A stretch of 64,000 bases of DNA from an uncultured Candidatus Saccharibacteria bacterium (GTDB lineage: Bacteria > Patescibacteriota > Saccharimonadia > Saccharimonadales > Saccharimonadaceae): positions 1 through 64,000 of the forward strand of contig CAMUBZ010000001.1 of the NCBI GenBank assembly GCA_947087275.1, written 5' to 3'. Below, in pieces: positions 31,474 through 41,529 of the stretch. Made by a program: the position numbers and the translations under genes. Position 1 is the first letter of the stretch. Each line of letters begins with the position of its first letter. Below the pieces are notes generated by a model that had not been told where the DNA came from, did not search any database, and saw nothing but the letters and a program-made list of their open reading frames with translations.

Positions 31474-33642
31474 ATGGTTAATAAGCAGGAAAGTGAGCGT
31501 CGTGCGCGCCTGATGAAGATGCGTGATGAACGTTTACCAGATATCAAGAAACAGTTTGAAGAGGCGCAAAAGCGCAATTTTAACAGTAATTTTGCGGATG
31601 GGGGTAAGGATGCGAAGTTGGTGCGTAAATCTAGTGCTAAAACTACCCCAAGAGCAACAGAGAAGGGGCCTAAGGCGTCTACGCAAAGAAAGAGCGGTGG
31701 TAAGGCGCTTCAGGCCAAAAGTGGTGCTAAGGGGCAAAGAACGGCCTCTGCGGCGCAAAATAAGAAGGCCGGTTTGGGTGTTTCGGTGCGTAAGGGGGAA
31801 ATGGTACATCATCAGCGCATGCTCTCGCAAGATGTGAATGCGCAGGCGACACAGCATATTATCGGGATTCCGGTGAACAAGAGCCGGTACAATGGCTATA
31901 ATGGCGCTCAGGTGACGGCCGCACAACTAAAGGCGGCGCGTCCCGACCCAGAAGCAGTACGGATTATCCCGATGGGTGGTGTGGGCGAGTTTGGCATTGG
32001 TAAGAACATGACCATCATCGAGTATAAGGGTGAAATTGTTTTGGTGGATATGGGGTCGCTGTTTGCGGGCGCGGATTATCCGGGTGTGAACTACATGGTG
32101 CCGGATATCCAGTATCTTGAAGATAATAAGGATAAAGTGAAGGCGATTTGTTTTACGCATGCGCACTTGGATCATATTGGGGCGTGTCGGCATTTGTTGC
32201 CAAAGTTTAACCCGTTGACGCCGATTTATGCTACTCCGTTTACGATTGGAATGATTCAGAAGCAAATGTCGGAGTTGGACGATGTGCCGGAGCTGAATTA
32301 TCAGTCAACGGATCCATTTAAGCATGAACAAATCAAAGTTAGTGAGCATCTGAGCATTGAATTTATTCATACTTTGCACTCGATTCCAGGGAACGCGGCG
32401 ATTGTGGTGCGGACGCCAAATGGAGCGATTTACCTTTCCGGTGACTGGCGTCATGAGAATAATCCGCTAGGCACACAAACGGATTACGAGCGGATTGACG
32501 AGATTGTGAAGAAGGAAGGCATCGCTTTGATGCTGAACGAAAGCACGAACATTGACTCTCCAGGGCGGCATCCGCATTCGGAATACGATGTGGGTGAAAA
32601 CTTAGGCCGGGTAATGGATCATTACGCTAATGGTCGAGTGATTGTGAGCTGTTTTTCGAGTCAGATTAAGCGGATTGAGCTGATTTTGAACGAAGCGGCT
32701 AAGCGGGGTCGCAAAGTAGCGTTTGCTGGTTTCTCGATGATTAATAACATTGAAGTAGCGCTTCGCGCGGGTGTGATTAAGATTCCAAAGAATACCATTA
32801 TGAAGATGGAAGATATCGTTAAGCTGCCAGATGATAAAATTACCGTGGTGTGTACTGGCTCGCAGGGTGAGATGAATGCAGTACTGAACCGGATGGTGAC
32901 GGGTGCGCACAAATATATCAAGATTAAATCAAGCGATGTGATTGTCTTTTCGAGCAACCCGATTCCAGGGAATGAGCCGCATGTGGTGGGGGTGGTAGAT
33001 GGACTGTTGCGTGAGGGCGCGCAAGTGATGCAAAATGGCAAAACGCATATTACAAATCTTGGACCGTTGCACCTTTCGGGCCATGCGTATTATGAAGATC
33101 ATGTGGACTTTTTGGAGCGCACTAAACCATTAAATTATTTGCCATATCACGGTGAGTTCTATATGCTAGAGCATAATGCGGAGATGGCAGAGAATGTAAT
33201 TGGGATTGCGCATGATCGGATTCTGGTGGCAGATGATGGCGATGTAATTGAGCTGACGCCAGATAAGAAGATCCGCAAGAATGGTCGAATCCCGGTGGGA
33301 AATAAACTGTTTGACGACGCGGATAAACCGGTGCATGAAGCGGTGGTGAAGGATCGAATTCATATCTCTAGGGAGGGTATCTTTGTGATTGTGCTGACGC
33401 TGAGTAAGAAGAATAATCGTTTGGTAAAGACGCCAGACATTGTAAGTCGGGCATTTATCTATTTGGATAATTCGGAAGAATTGGTGGCGAAGATTCGGCA
33501 TTATTTGCGCGTGCGCACGGAGAAGTTGACTGGTGACGATATGAAAGCGTTCAAAGAGGAAGTGAAGGAGGATGTGACCCACATCTTGTTTGATGCGACT
33601 GGGCATACGCCGATCGTGATTCCGGTGATTAACCGAGTGTAG
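31474..33642 (+). CDS. rnj: ribonuclease J with long basic N-terminal extension
   Basis: The 722-aa metallo-beta-lactamase RNase acts in mRNA decay and rRNA maturation. The zinc motif is HAHLDHIG (about 229-236), followed by LSGDWRHENN and the beta-CASP region (SCFSSQIKRIELI), and PYHGEFYML with the last His ligand. About 160 Lys/Ser/Ala/Gly-rich residues (KSSAKTTPRATEKGPKAS type) precede the catalytic domain, compared with few in Bacillus RNase J; this may bind RNA or ribosomes. ATG 31474 has an AAAAGGAAA site and a TATAAT box about 50 nt upstream. Confidence 0.95.
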   Translation: MVNKQESERRARLMKMRDERLPDIKKQFEEAQKRNFNSNFADGGKDAKLVRKSSAKTTPRATEKGPKASTQRKSGGKALQAKSGAKGQRTASAAQNKKAGLGVSVRKGEMVHHQRMLSQDVNAQATQHIIGIPVNKSRYNGYNGAQVTAAQLKAARPDPEAVRIIPMGGVGEFGIGKNMTIIEYKGEIVLVDMGSLFAGADYPGVNYMVPDIQYLEDNKDKVKAICFTHAHLDHIGACRHLLPKFNPLTPIYATPFTIGMIQKQMSELDDVPELNYQSTDPFKHEQIKVSEHLSIEFIHTLHSIPGNAAIVVRTPNGAIYLSGDWRHENNPLGTQTDYERIDEIVKKEGIALMLNESTNIDSPGRHPHSEYDVGENLGRVMDHYANGRVIVSCFSSQIKRIELILNEAAKRGRKVAFAGFSMINNIEVALRAGVIKIPKNTIMKMEDIVKLPDDKITVVCTGSQGEMNAVLNRMVTGAHKYIKIKSSDVIVFSSNPIPGNEPHVVGVVDGLLREGAQVMQNGKTHITNLGPLHLSGHAYYEDHVDFLERTKPLNYLPYHGEFYMLEHNAEMAENVIGIAHDRILVADDGDVIELTPDKKIRKNGRIPVGNKLFDDADKPVHEAVVKDRIHISREGIFVIVLTLSKKNNRLVKTPDIVSRAFIYLDNSEELVAKIRHYLRVRTEKLTGDDMKAFKEEVKEDVTHILFDATGHTPIVIPVINRV

Positions 33643-33703
33643 ATGGAGTAGCATCTGTTGCTACCTGGTTTACATAATTTCTTTGAACCCGGTGTCATCT
33701 CTC

Positions 33704-33731
33704 AAAAAAGGGCCTTGCTAGGCTCTTTTTT
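33704..33731 (+). terminator. intrinsic terminator of RNase J
   Basis: AAAAAAGGGCCT/AGGCTCTTTTTT stem-loop with a TGCT loop. Confidence 0.85.
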
Positions 33732-33806
33732 GACCCCGATGCCAGCCGTTTTATATGTTTATAGAAATTAGTAAACCTGACAGTTACAAATATAGTTTTC
33801 CACTCT

Positions 33807-34027
33807 CTACATACCTAATACAGTACTAAGGCAGCGGGTGGGTTTACTTATTTAATACAAATACTCTTCGATATATGGGAGGTGGAGGGGTTTGGTGGTC
33901 TTCACGTGCAAATTCTAATTATGCCTATTATTTTTATCTGACTAATAGCGTTAGTCCATCAAGTAATGATAATGACCGTTATTATGGTCGCTCCCTCCGC
34001 TGCCTTAGTACTGTATTAGGTATGTAG
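33807..34027. mobile_element. FISUMP cassette element 2, internally deleted
   Basis: The same terminal inverted repeats flank only about 150 nt. Only the right-hand half is readable, without its RSG start, giving GGGGLWWSSRANSNYAYYF and then VSPSSNDNDRYYGRSLRCL plus the invariant end. The left half has been deleted to its terminal repeat. The right terminal repeat overlaps the 3' end of murI. Confidence 0.75.
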
Positions 34028-34792
34028 GAGGTGCTGCACGTATTTAGCGACGCCGGTGTTGCCGTTTATTAACTTAGTGTGAGGAAAGAATTCTTGGATG
34101 AGTTCGGCGATGAGAACGTAATGCGTACACCCCAAAACGACACAATCGAATTGATTGTCTGGTAAGTTATTGAATAAATCTTGAAGTTTGGTGTTGATGG
34201 TTGGCGTGGCGGTAGTTGGGACATGAAAATTTGGCAACGAATCTTGCGGTGATAGTTGAACTTCTTTGGGATTCGCGAGCGTATTTTCGATAGCGTCAGC
34301 CAAACCAACGCAAGGTAAAATTGTGACCTGCTTATCATTAAGTGGTGTAGCTGGCGGATACGGTGAATTTGCGCCAATAAAAAGTGGGGAATTGGGGTAA
34401 TTTTGAGTAACCAAGCGCTTAACGGAATTGGCACGGGCGGTGGCGGGGGTACACAGAAGTAGGGGATGCCGAAAATTACAATCATGAGCAACTTTGAGAG
34501 CGGGCTCGGTACCGACAAAAGTGATGTCGGGGAAACGTTGGCGCAACTGATGGATACAGCGTGTGGTGGCGGTATTGCAAGCAATTACAATAATTTGCGC
34601 GCCCCAATTTTGGAGACGAGAGACGACGGCAGAATTAATCTCAAGTAATTCTGCGGGAGTTTTGGTGCCATAGGGGCAGTGTGCAACATCGCCAATATAA
34701 TAATATTCGGCATCAGGCGAGAGTTCACGAATGGCGGCGAGCGTCGAAAGTCCGCCGCTACCAGAGTCAAAAATGCCGATTTTGGTAGCCAT
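34016..34792 (-). CDS. murI: glutamate racemase
   Basis: The 258-aa enzyme makes D-glutamate for peptidoglycan. It has IGIFDSGSGGLS with the first catalytic region, VIACNTATT (Cys 1) and VVLGCTHYVL (Cys 2, with the acid-base pair). A TATAAT box (complement of 34799-34804) is 6 nt before the ATG: leaderless. The last codons (L-L-H-T-stop) are read from the terminal repeat of FISUMP element 2, so insertion of that element replaced the natural 3' end. Confidence 0.95.
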   Translation of the reverse strand: MATKIGIFDSGSGGLSTLAAIRELSPDAEYYYIGDVAHCPYGTKTPAELLEINSAVVSRLQNWGAQIIVIACNTATTRCIHQLRQRFPDITFVGTEPALKVAHDCNFRHPLLLCTPATARANSVKRLVTQNYPNSPLFIGANSPYPPATPLNDKQVTILPCVGLADAIENTLANPKEVQLSPQDSLPNFHVPTTATPTINTKLQDLFNNLPDNQFDCVVLGCTHYVLIAELIQEFFPHTKLINGNTGVAKYVQHLLHT

Positions 34793-34825
34793 TATTCCAT
34801 TATAGCATACGTGAAAATGTGGATT

Positions 34826-34863
34826 TTAGCACTCTTGACTTTTGAGTGCTAATCAAGTACAAT
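34826..34863 (+). promoter_or_regulatory. CIRCE operator overlapping the clpC promoter
   Basis: TTAGCACTC (34826-34834), 9 nt, GAGTGCTAA (34844-34852): an exact match to the HrcA-binding CIRCE consensus. The -35 TTGACT (34835-34840) lies in the CIRCE spacer and TACAAT (34858-34863) follows 17 nt later, so HrcA binding would block the polymerase. The start site falls only a few bases before ATG 34873. Confidence 0.95.
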
Positions 34864-34872
34864 AGAGGTACT

Positions 34873-37359
34873 ATGGACAACGATTTTAGCGAAATGATGA
34901 ATAAACTATCGGAAAATGCGCGGTTCGCCTTGCAAAAGGCGGATATGTTTAGCAAAAAATATAATGGTGGCTATATGGGGACGGAGCATATTTTGTTGGG
35001 GATTTTGGCGCAAGATATGTCGACGGGTGCGCGAATCCTGAGCCGGTTTGGAGTAGATTTGGATAAGGCGGAGAAGGCTTTGGGGCAAGAAGCGACAGAA
35101 GTGAACACTGATTCGCCAATGGCAATGATGTCGTTGTCCGAATCGGCCGTATTGACGATTCGGATGGCGGGCCATTTTGCGACGGAACGGAATGTGGGTG
35201 CGATTGGTACGGAATATTTGCTATACGCGTTGCTTACGCAGCAGAATTCGCGAGGTGCCGTACTGTTGCAAAAAATGGGCGTGGAGCATAACGATCTGGT
35301 GAAGGCCTTGGAAGCCGAAATGGATACGCGGATGCAACGCGAGCAAAACCAGAAAAAGAAGAAGGAGTTTAAGAAAGCACCACTCAAATGGTTGAAGCGG
35401 TTTGGTACAGACTTGACGGAACTTGCGAAGGAAGACAAGTTGGATACCGTGATTGGGCGTGATCGCGAAATCGAGCGTGTGGTGACGGTTTTGAGCCGGC
35501 GCACCAAGTCTAATCCAGTGCTGATTGGTGAGGCTGGAGTGGGTAAGACTGCAATCGTAGAAGGTTTGGCAGAGCGCATGGTGAAGAATGATGTGTCGGG
35601 GGTTTTGATTGGCAAGCGCATTATCCAAGTTGATCTTTCGACGATGGTGGCGGGGACAAAGTTTCGTGGGGAATTTGAGGAACGTATCAAGGGTGTGATT
35701 GACGAAGCGGTTGAGAATGATGATGTGATTTTGTTTATTGATGAGTTGCACCTTTTGACGGGTGCGGGTGCGGGTGAAGGCTCGATGGACGCGGCAAATA
35801 TTCTTAAGCCGGCTTTGGCGCGTGGTCAACTGCAACTAATTGGTGCGACGACTTTGGATGAATATCGTAAAAATATCGAAAAAGATAAAGCGCTTTCGCG
35901 GCGCTTCCAGACGGTGATGGTGGAGGAGCCGAGCCCAGAAGTGACGTTTAAGATTCTTAAAGGTGTGAAAGGTCATTACGAAAAACATCACGGCGTGGAG
36001 ATCCCAGACGAGATGTTGGAGGTGGCGATTAATATGTCAGGGCGCTATATTAACGATCGGTTTATGCCAGATAAAGTTATTGACGTGATTGACGAAGCAG
36101 CGGCGATTGCAAAAGTTGCAGCGGACAAAAACGGTGGTTCGGAGTATAAGAAGTTGCGGGTGCAGTTGAAGGATGCCGAGGATAAAATGGCGGAAATGGC
36201 TGAAAAAGAGGATTTTGAAGCGGCGGCGTTGTGCAAGACTAAGGCTGAACAACTGAAAGCCGAACTGAAGAAATTCAAGAAAAAGGGTGTAGAGAAGATG
36301 CCGGTCCTAGCGGAAGATGATTTGGCGTTGGCGGTGAGTTTAAAGACTGGGATTCCGGTGTCGAAGGTGCATGGTTCAGAATTGCAGCTCTTGAGCAAGT
36401 TGGAGGACCATCTGAAAAAGGCGGTGATTGGCCAGAATGAAGCAATTACGGTAGTGTCGCGCGCGATTCGTCGTGGGCGGAGCGGGATTGCTAATCCGAA
36501 TCGGCCAATTGGGTCGTTCCTCTTTATGGGGCCGACGGGCGTAGGTAAGACGGAACTAGCGCGAGTAATTGCGCGCGAGGTATTTGGCGGCGAGAATGCT
36601 TTAATCAAGATTGACATGAGTGAGTTTGGCGAGAAACATAATGTTTCGCGGCTCGTTGGCGCGCCAGCAGGTTATGTGGGTTATGAGGACGGAGGCAAGT
36701 TGACTGAAGCCGTGCGGCGGCGGCCATATAGTGTGATCTTGTTTGACGAGATTGAAAAGGCGCATCCGGATGTGTTTAACATGCTGCTGCAGATTTTGGA
36801 AGATGGTGTGTTGACAGACGGACAAGGGAATAAGGTCAAGTTTAATAACAGTGTGGTGATTTTGACTTCCAACTTGGGTGCCGGTGAGATGTATCGTGAG
36901 AGCGAGTTGGGTTTTGTGGCGAAAGATGCGAAGCAAAAGCACGAATTGAATGAAGAATACGAAGCTAGCAAAGAAACTGCGATGCGTGAGTTGAAGAAAG
37001 TGATGAAGCCGGAGTTGATTAATCGTTTGGATAGTATTACGGTGTTCCATCCTTTGACCCATGATAATGTGGAACGCATCTTTGATAATCTTTTGGAAGA
37101 ATTGCGCAAACGTTTGGCGGCGAAGAAATTAGGCCTAAAGATTACGCCCGAAGTGAAAAAATATTTGATTGAGCAGGGTTATGACCCAAAGAATGGGGCG
37201 CGGCCACTGAGGCGAGTGATTGAGGATGAAGTTGAGTCGCTGATTGCAGAGCAGATTATTGACGGAGTGTTGCAACCGGGTGATATTGCGGCGGTGGGAC
37301 TGAGCAAGAGCAACAAAGCCGGGAAGCGTCAGTTGACATTTAAGGTGGTGCATGAGTAA
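34873..37359 (+). CDS. clpC: ClpC-type AAA+ unfoldase
   Basis: The 828-aa protein unfolds substrates for ClpP. It has two N-terminal Clp repeats (residues 1-150), AAA-1 with GEAGVGKT and DELHLL, a middle coiled-coil of ClpC length ([16 protein letters not shown]), AAA-2 with GPTGVGKT and [10 protein letters not shown], and a C-terminal D2 small domain. ATG 34873 (MDNDFSEMM) is preferred over the upstream in-frame codon at 34846, which lies inside CIRCE. A ClpP partner is encoded 1 kb downstream. Confidence 0.95.
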   Translation: MDNDFSEMMNKLSENARFALQKADMFSKKYNGGYMGTEHILLGILAQDMSTGARILSRFGVDLDKAEKALGQEATEVNTDSPMAMMSLSESAVLTIRMAGHFATERNVGAIGTEYLLYALLTQQNSRGAVLLQKMGVEHNDLVKALEAEMDTRMQREQNQKKKKEFKKAPLKWLKRFGTDLTELAKEDKLDTVIGRDREIERVVTVLSRRTKSNPVLIGEAGVGKTAIVEGLAERMVKNDVSGVLIGKRIIQVDLSTMVAGTKFRGEFEERIKGVIDEAVENDDVILFIDELHLLTGAGAGEGSMDAANILKPALARGQLQLIGATTLDEYRKNIEKDKALSRRFQTVMVEEPSPEVTFKILKGVKGHYEKHHGVEIPDEMLEVAINMSGRYINDRFMPDKVIDVIDEAAAIAKVAADKNGGSEYKKLRVQLKDAEDKMAEMAEKEDFEAAALCKTKAEQLKAELKKFKKKGVEKMPVLAEDDLALAVSLKTGIPVSKVHGSELQLLSKLEDHLKKAVIGQNEAITVVSRAIRRGRSGIANPNRPIGSFLFMGPTGVGKTELARVIAREVFGGENALIKIDMSEFGEKHNVSRLVGAPAGYVGYEDGGKLTEAVRRRPYSVILFDEIEKAHPDVFNMLLQILEDGVLTDGQGNKVKFNNSVVILTSNLGAGEMYRESELGFVAKDAKQKHELNEEYEASKETAMRELKKVMKPELINRLDSITVFHPLTHDNVERIFDNLLEELRKRLAAKKLGLKITPEVKKYLIEQGYDPKNGARPLRRVIEDEVESLIAEQIIDGVLQPGDIAAVGLSKSNKAGKRQLTFKVVHE

Positions 37360-38332
37360 ACCGCAGACTTTTTGGCAGAAGTATGCTTGGGTTGGGGTGG
37401 CGATGCTGTGTTTGGCGGTATATGCAGTTTTGCAATCATCGTGGTTGCTGGATACGCTGAAGGGAATTGGTTATGAACCAGATGCAACGGTGGCGGCGAT
37501 TGAAGCGGACTTGGAACTGACGGATACGGGGCGACGCATTTTTGCGGCGACCCGCCCGACCGTCGAGGGCAGTGAGGAATTTAATGAACATTGTGATAGT
37601 CATGATGCGGAAGTTTCGCTGTTGGGTTGTTATGCAGACGGTCGGATTTATATTTATGAAATAGCGCTCGCGCAATTGGCTCCAGCGAATAAAGTGACTG
37701 CGGCGCACGAGTTGTTGCATGCGGCTTGGGAACGGATGGGTGCAAGCGAGCGCCGGCAGGTGTCGGAGTGGTTGCAGCAATTATATGCAGAGCAGCGGGA
37801 GTGGTTTGATGATGAACTGGAAATTTATGATGATGCTGACCGGATTGAAGAAATGTACACGCGGGCGGGGACAAAATTAGCGGAACTGCCAGCAGAGTTA
37901 GAGCAACATTATGCAAAATATTTCCGGAATCGCGCAGTGATTGTGCAATTTTACCAGGATTATGAAGCGCCGTTTTTGGTTTTGCAACTAGAAATGGAAG
38001 AGTTGGCAGAGCAGATTAATGTGATTGGCGAACAAATCGAAGCTGAGCGCAAGACTTATATGCAGGATTTGGAAGATTTGGATGCGCGCATTGACAAGTT
38101 TAACACTTGTGCTGAAACGGCGGGCTGTTTTACGACAGAAGCGGAGTTTGCGCGTCAGCGTCAAGCCTTACTGGCGGAGCGGACGAATTTGGAGAATGTG
38201 CGGGCGGACTTGAATGCCAAAATTGCCGAAAACAATCAACGCATTCAGGATTATCGTGAGCGGCAGTTGCAACTTGGAGAATTAAATGATGCCATGAATT
38301 CAAATATTGAACTCATGGAAACGGTAAGATAA
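37352..38332 (+). CDS. membrane-anchored metalloprotease-like protein (HExxH) between clpC and clpP
   Basis: The 326-aa protein overlaps the end of clpC by 8 nt. It has an N-terminal membrane anchor (about residues 12-32), an extracytoplasmic domain with the zinc-protease motif AAHELLHAAWE (HELLH at 119-123; candidate third ligand among the Glu residues near 155-167), two Cys (81, 93) that could form a disulfide, and a long C-terminal coiled coil (200-326) with another Cys pair. A gluzincin-type peptidase is plausible; no named family recognised. Its position within a Clp operon suggests envelope stress or protein quality control. Confidence 0.65.
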   Translation: MSKPQTFWQKYAWVGVAMLCLAVYAVLQSSWLLDTLKGIGYEPDATVAAIEADLELTDTGRRIFAATRPTVEGSEEFNEHCDSHDAEVSLLGCYADGRIYIYEIALAQLAPANKVTAAHELLHAAWERMGASERRQVSEWLQQLYAEQREWFDDELEIYDDADRIEEMYTRAGTKLAELPAELEQHYAKYFRNRAVIVQFYQDYEAPFLVLQLEMEELAEQINVIGEQIEAERKTYMQDLEDLDARIDKFNTCAETAGCFTTEAEFARQRQALLAERTNLENVRADLNAKIAENNQRIQDYRERQLQLGELNDAMNSNIELMETVR

Positions 38333-38348
38333 TAAGTAAAGGAGAATT

Positions 38349-38942
38349 ATGCAAAATTATTTAGTACCAACGGTGGTGGAAGAAACCAACAAAGGGGAAC
38401 GGGCGTTTGATATTTACTCACGCTTGCTCAAGGAACGGATTGTGTTCTTGGGTGATCAAGTAACGCCCGAGACGGCGAATTTGGTGGTGGCGCAGTTGCT
38501 GTTTTTGGCAAGTGAAGATCCAAAGCGTGACATTAAACTTTATATCAACTCTCCTGGGGGTTCGGTGTACGATGGTTTGGCGATTATTGATACGATGAAT
38601 TATGTCAAACCAGACGTGCAAACGATTGGGATTGGTCTGCAAGCATCGATGGGGGCGATGTTGCTGAGTTGTGGCGCAAAAGGGAAACGTTTTGTGTTGC
38701 CTAATGCGCGTGTGATGATCCATCAACCATCTTATGGTACAGGCCAGGCTAAGGTGACGGATCAAGAGATTGAACTGCGCGAGGGTCTGTTCTTGAAGAA
38801 GCGCTTGGTGGAAATTTTGGCTAAGCAGACTGGGAAGAGTGCCGCGCAAGTCGAGAAAGACATGGATCGTGATAATTGGATGAGCGCCGAAGAAGCCAAA
38901 GAGTATGGCATCGTCGATGAGATTATTGACAAAATAGCATAA
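38349..38942 (+). CDS. clpP: ClpP protease subunit
   Basis: The 197-aa serine protease has a complete triad: S100 in ASMGAM, H125 in MIHQP and D174 in DRDNW. The hydrophobic-pocket and handle regions are normal ([20 protein letters not shown]). It should form the tetradecamer that ClpC docks on. It has a good AAAGGAG site and lies 16 nt after the metalloprotease-like gene. Confidence 0.97.
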   Translation: MQNYLVPTVVEETNKGERAFDIYSRLLKERIVFLGDQVTPETANLVVAQLLFLASEDPKRDIKLYINSPGGSVYDGLAIIDTMNYVKPDVQTIGIGLQASMGAMLLSCGAKGKRFVLPNARVMIHQPSYGTGQAKVTDQEIELREGLFLKKRLVEILAKQTGKSAAQVEKDMDRDNWMSAEEAKEYGIVDEIIDKIA

Positions 38943-39046
38943 GCGTGATAGAATAGAGGTAGACTGGTGGATTCCGGCGGGTTTTTGGGGATGTGCTGCT
39001 GGAATTGCTAAAGAACTGACAAGCGCCCGCCTATGAGCGGGCGCTT
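38926..39046 (+). ncRNA. candidate small RNA
   Basis: TTGACA (38926-38931, inside the end of clpP), 17 nt, TAGAAT (38949-38954). A transcript from about 38961 would be ~85 nt and end in the strong hairpin 39021-39046 (AAGCGCCCGC/GCGGGCGCTT). An early GGCGGG can alternatively pair with CCCGCC of that hairpin. There is no plus-strand ORF before 40142. Confidence 0.45.
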
Positions 39047-39084
39047 CAGTACTACTGAAATTTGCTGAGATTATCCCAAATGAT

Positions 39085-40014
39085 TTAGTATTGTATCGAC
39101 CGATGTTTGAGGAGTTGGGGTATGTGCTGGTGAACATGACCAACCAATTCGACGGCTTCGGCGAGTTTTTCAAAGCCGGCGCCGAGGAGGGCTTGATGGG
39201 TCATGTCGCGTTGGTCGTTGCGTAAGTTGTGGAAAAATGCCTGTTCTGGTAGGGTGGGTTGGAGGAAGCGGTAATAACGATAATGTTTCAGAGAGTTGGC
39301 TAACTCACAGTTCTCCAGATAGACATTATAGATACTATTGCGCTGTGTGGGGTTGAGTACGGGATGATGACCGGCAAAATTCTGGTTGAAGGTGTGCCCC
39401 ATGAACTGCATAAAGTTGGCTTGACCGTAGTCGATGGCTTCGCTGACTAAAAAACTGCGGACCCAATAATTATATTCTGTTTCGGCTGGATTATCCCGAC
39501 AAAAACGACGGTGACACCATAATGGCCAAGGTTGCTCCAGATCTTGCAGATCCTCCTGAATTGCGATGCGTAACTGATGGCTTTCATGAATATAATTTTC
39601 TAAGCAGAAATTATAAACATGTAAACTATCGAGAATCAAATGCAACGCATAGATCTGGCTGAAATGCAATAAAAAAGGATTACGAATATTGCGATCAAAT
39701 CGGAAGATCTTGGTGGAGTCCACATTTTGGCTGCGCAGTTCTTTGACGGTAGACTTGACTAAGTTGCGCAGATATTTACGCTCGTAGTTGGTGAGTCGTG
39801 GGTGAATGCGGAACTTGGCGCGCTTGAGCCAACGGTAAAAGACGGAAAACGGATTGATGGTGAGTTCGTAGGGGAACGCCAAGACGTTGTGCGCCGAATG
39901 TGAGGATGAGATCTCGAGGCAAAGTTGCAAGTATCTCTGAACATCATCTGGTGTACATGCGGTTAAGGCGGAAATCTTTTGGGGTGTTTCAGCTTCATAG
40001 GTTAACTGTCTCAT
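39085..40014 (-). CDS. hypothetical helical protein
   Basis: The 309-aa protein starts at ATG 40014 behind TAAGGAGGTT, in preference to a longer frame at 40059. It is rich in Phe, Tyr, His, Arg and Leu and predicted mainly helical, with segments such as PFYRWLKRAKFRIHPRL-like (SVFYRWLKRAKFRIHPRL) and FLLHFSQIYALHLILDSLHV. There is no signal peptide. The leader of about 80 nt comes from a TATAAT box (complement of 40099-40104). No family recognised. Confidence 0.65.
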   Translation of the reverse strand: MRQLTYEAETPQKISALTACTPDDVQRYLQLCLEISSSHSAHNVLAFPYELTINPFSVFYRWLKRAKFRIHPRLTNYERKYLRNLVKSTVKELRSQNVDSTKIFRFDRNIRNPFLLHFSQIYALHLILDSLHVYNFCLENYIHESHQLRIAIQEDLQDLEQPWPLWCHRRFCRDNPAETEYNYWVRSFLVSEAIDYGQANFMQFMGHTFNQNFAGHHPVLNPTQRNSIYNVYLENCELANSLKHYRYYRFLQPTLPEQAFFHNLRNDQRDMTHQALLGAGFEKLAEAVELVGHVHQHIPQLLKHRSIQY

Positions 40015-40098
40015 AAAACAAACCTCCTTAGGACTAGACTCAGATGAGATAAAAAACAAATTTCAAAAGAGCCTGAATTTGTGATAATTCACCTGTTT

Positions 40099-40120
40099 AT
40101 TATAGCACACATGCTATAAT
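40099..40120. promoter_or_regulatory. back-to-back divergent -10 boxes
   Basis: ATTATA 40099-40104 (minus-strand TATAAT for the 309-aa protein) and TATAAT 40115-40120 (rnhA) are separated by GCACACATGC, each in an extended TGC-TATAAT context. This is the same design as at 3211-3228. Confidence 0.6.
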
Positions 40121-40141
40121 AGGGAGAATGAAGGAGGCACA

Positions 40142-40558
40142 ATGAAAGTTTTGTGGACAGATGGTAGCGCGAGCCCAAATCCGGGGCCGGGCGGATTTGC
40201 GGTGCTAGACAATGGTAAACCGGTGGCTTTGGGGCGGGAGCCGCAGACGACGAATATTCGGATGGAGGGCCGAGCGATGATTGCAGCGATTGAATATGCC
40301 AAGGGAGAACCATGCGAGATTCACAGTGACTCGGAATTTTGGATTAATGTGTTGACGAAGTGGGCCCCGGGCTGGGCACGTAATGGCTGGCGCAAGAAGT
40401 CTGGAGAAATTGCGAATTTGGACTTGGTACAAAAGTTATATGCTTTATACCAAGAGAATCCGGTTGAGTTGGTGTGGGTGCGGGGGCATGTGGGCACAGC
40501 CGAGAATGAATTGGCGGACGAATGGGCGAATCGTGCGCGTCAAGGTGAAAGTTTGTAA
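40142..40558 (+). CDS. rnhA: ribonuclease HI
   Basis: The 138-aa protein cleaves RNA in RNA-DNA hybrids. The catalytic set is visible: D7 (TDGSASPNPG), E42 (MEGRAM), D63 (HSDSEF), H116 (VRGHVG) and D126 (NELADEWAN). It is preceded by GAAGGAGG and stands alone. Confidence 0.95.
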   Translation: MKVLWTDGSASPNPGPGGFAVLDNGKPVALGREPQTTNIRMEGRAMIAAIEYAKGEPCEIHSDSEFWINVLTKWAPGWARNGWRKKSGEIANLDLVQKLYALYQENPVELVWVRGHVGTAENELADEWANRARQGESL

Positions 40559-40569
40559 GCCTATCTAGA

Positions 40570-41403
40570 TTAGCGGCGACGGCGTGTGGTGCGTTGGGTG
40601 TGACGAGGTTCGTGGCGAATGATTACTGCGATAATGACGGAAGCCACGATGGCACCAGTGATAACCACAGCGATGACGGCAGGCCAAGCAACTTGACGTG
40701 GCGTGGGTTCGGTGATGCCGGTGGCGGGGACAGCAATGTCGTTGTTGATGCTACTGGTGTTGTTGGTGTCAATAGTATCACTAGCATCACTGGCTGAAGA
40801 CTCGGTGGAGTCTGGTGTTGCGTTAGCAGTGGGTGCGGATATTTTTGTGGTTGTAGCAGTAACTTGGTTTGTGCTAGAGTCGGCAGTTTTGGCTGTGCTA
40901 ACAGCGTGCGTATTGTTGGCATTGGTTTTGGCTGCGGGTGTGGCGGTTGAAGTGCTGGCTGGAGCCGTGGTGGATGAAGTGGCTGATGCGGCTGGAGATG
41001 TGGCTGGGGCTGTGCGGTTGAGCCCAAAGAGTAAGATGCAGCTTTGGTAGGCATGCTCCATGGCGGTCAGGGCATCCTGAAAAGTCTCATCTGAGACTTT
41101 GTGACGCGCAAGATAGTCGGCATCATCGTAGTGGTCGAATAGGGTCTGCACAGAATTGACGAGATTGTAGAGGTAAAGATATTCTTGGTAGTGAGGAACG
41201 CTAGGGCTGAGAACGGCGCTGGAATCGGGACCAAAATATGTGGGGTAGTCGCCAAGAGTTTCGAGCTGATGGATGGCAGATTGGAGTTCGGCTTGGGTGG
41301 GGCGAGTGGTGTTAGCATCGGTGGCAGAAGCATTAGAAACGCCAAGTAGGCTAGCACTTAAAGTTAATACCACGGCGCCGATTAGGGAAAGACGTCCCAA
41401 CAT
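40570..41403 (-). CDS. secreted Ser/Thr/Ala-rich surface protein with sorting-like signal
   Basis: The 277-aa protein has a signal peptide (MLGRLSLIGAVVLTLSASLL, cleavage near NASA), a folded domain of about 110 residues with a lone Cys region (HAYQSCILLFGLN), a long S/T/A/N/P-rich stalk (130-220), VPATG (about 225-229), a hydrophobic helix and a basic tail ending RRRR. This is a sortase-type anchor with V-P-A-T-G in place of LPXTG. The stalk is likely glycosylated or extended through the cell wall. Confidence 0.75.
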   Translation of the reverse strand: MLGRLSLIGAVVLTLSASLLGVSNASATDANTTRPTQAELQSAIHQLETLGDYPTYFGPDSSAVLSPSVPHYQEYLYLYNLVNSVQTLFDHYDDADYLARHKVSDETFQDALTAMEHAYQSCILLFGLNRTAPATSPAASATSSTTAPASTSTATPAAKTNANNTHAVSTAKTADSSTNQVTATTTKISAPTANATPDSTESSASDASDTIDTNNTSSINNDIAVPATGITEPTPRQVAWPAVIAVVITGAIVASVIIAVIIRHEPRHTQRTTRRRR

Positions 41404-41529
41404 AGATTACACTCCAATTAATTTATTCCATTCTAACAAACAGATTTTGAAGTGGCAAGCATGAGGGGATTGGCTGTGATTGCGGGGAGCAGGCTAGTAG
41501 GCTCTAAAAATTGGTGTTATAATAGAGAT

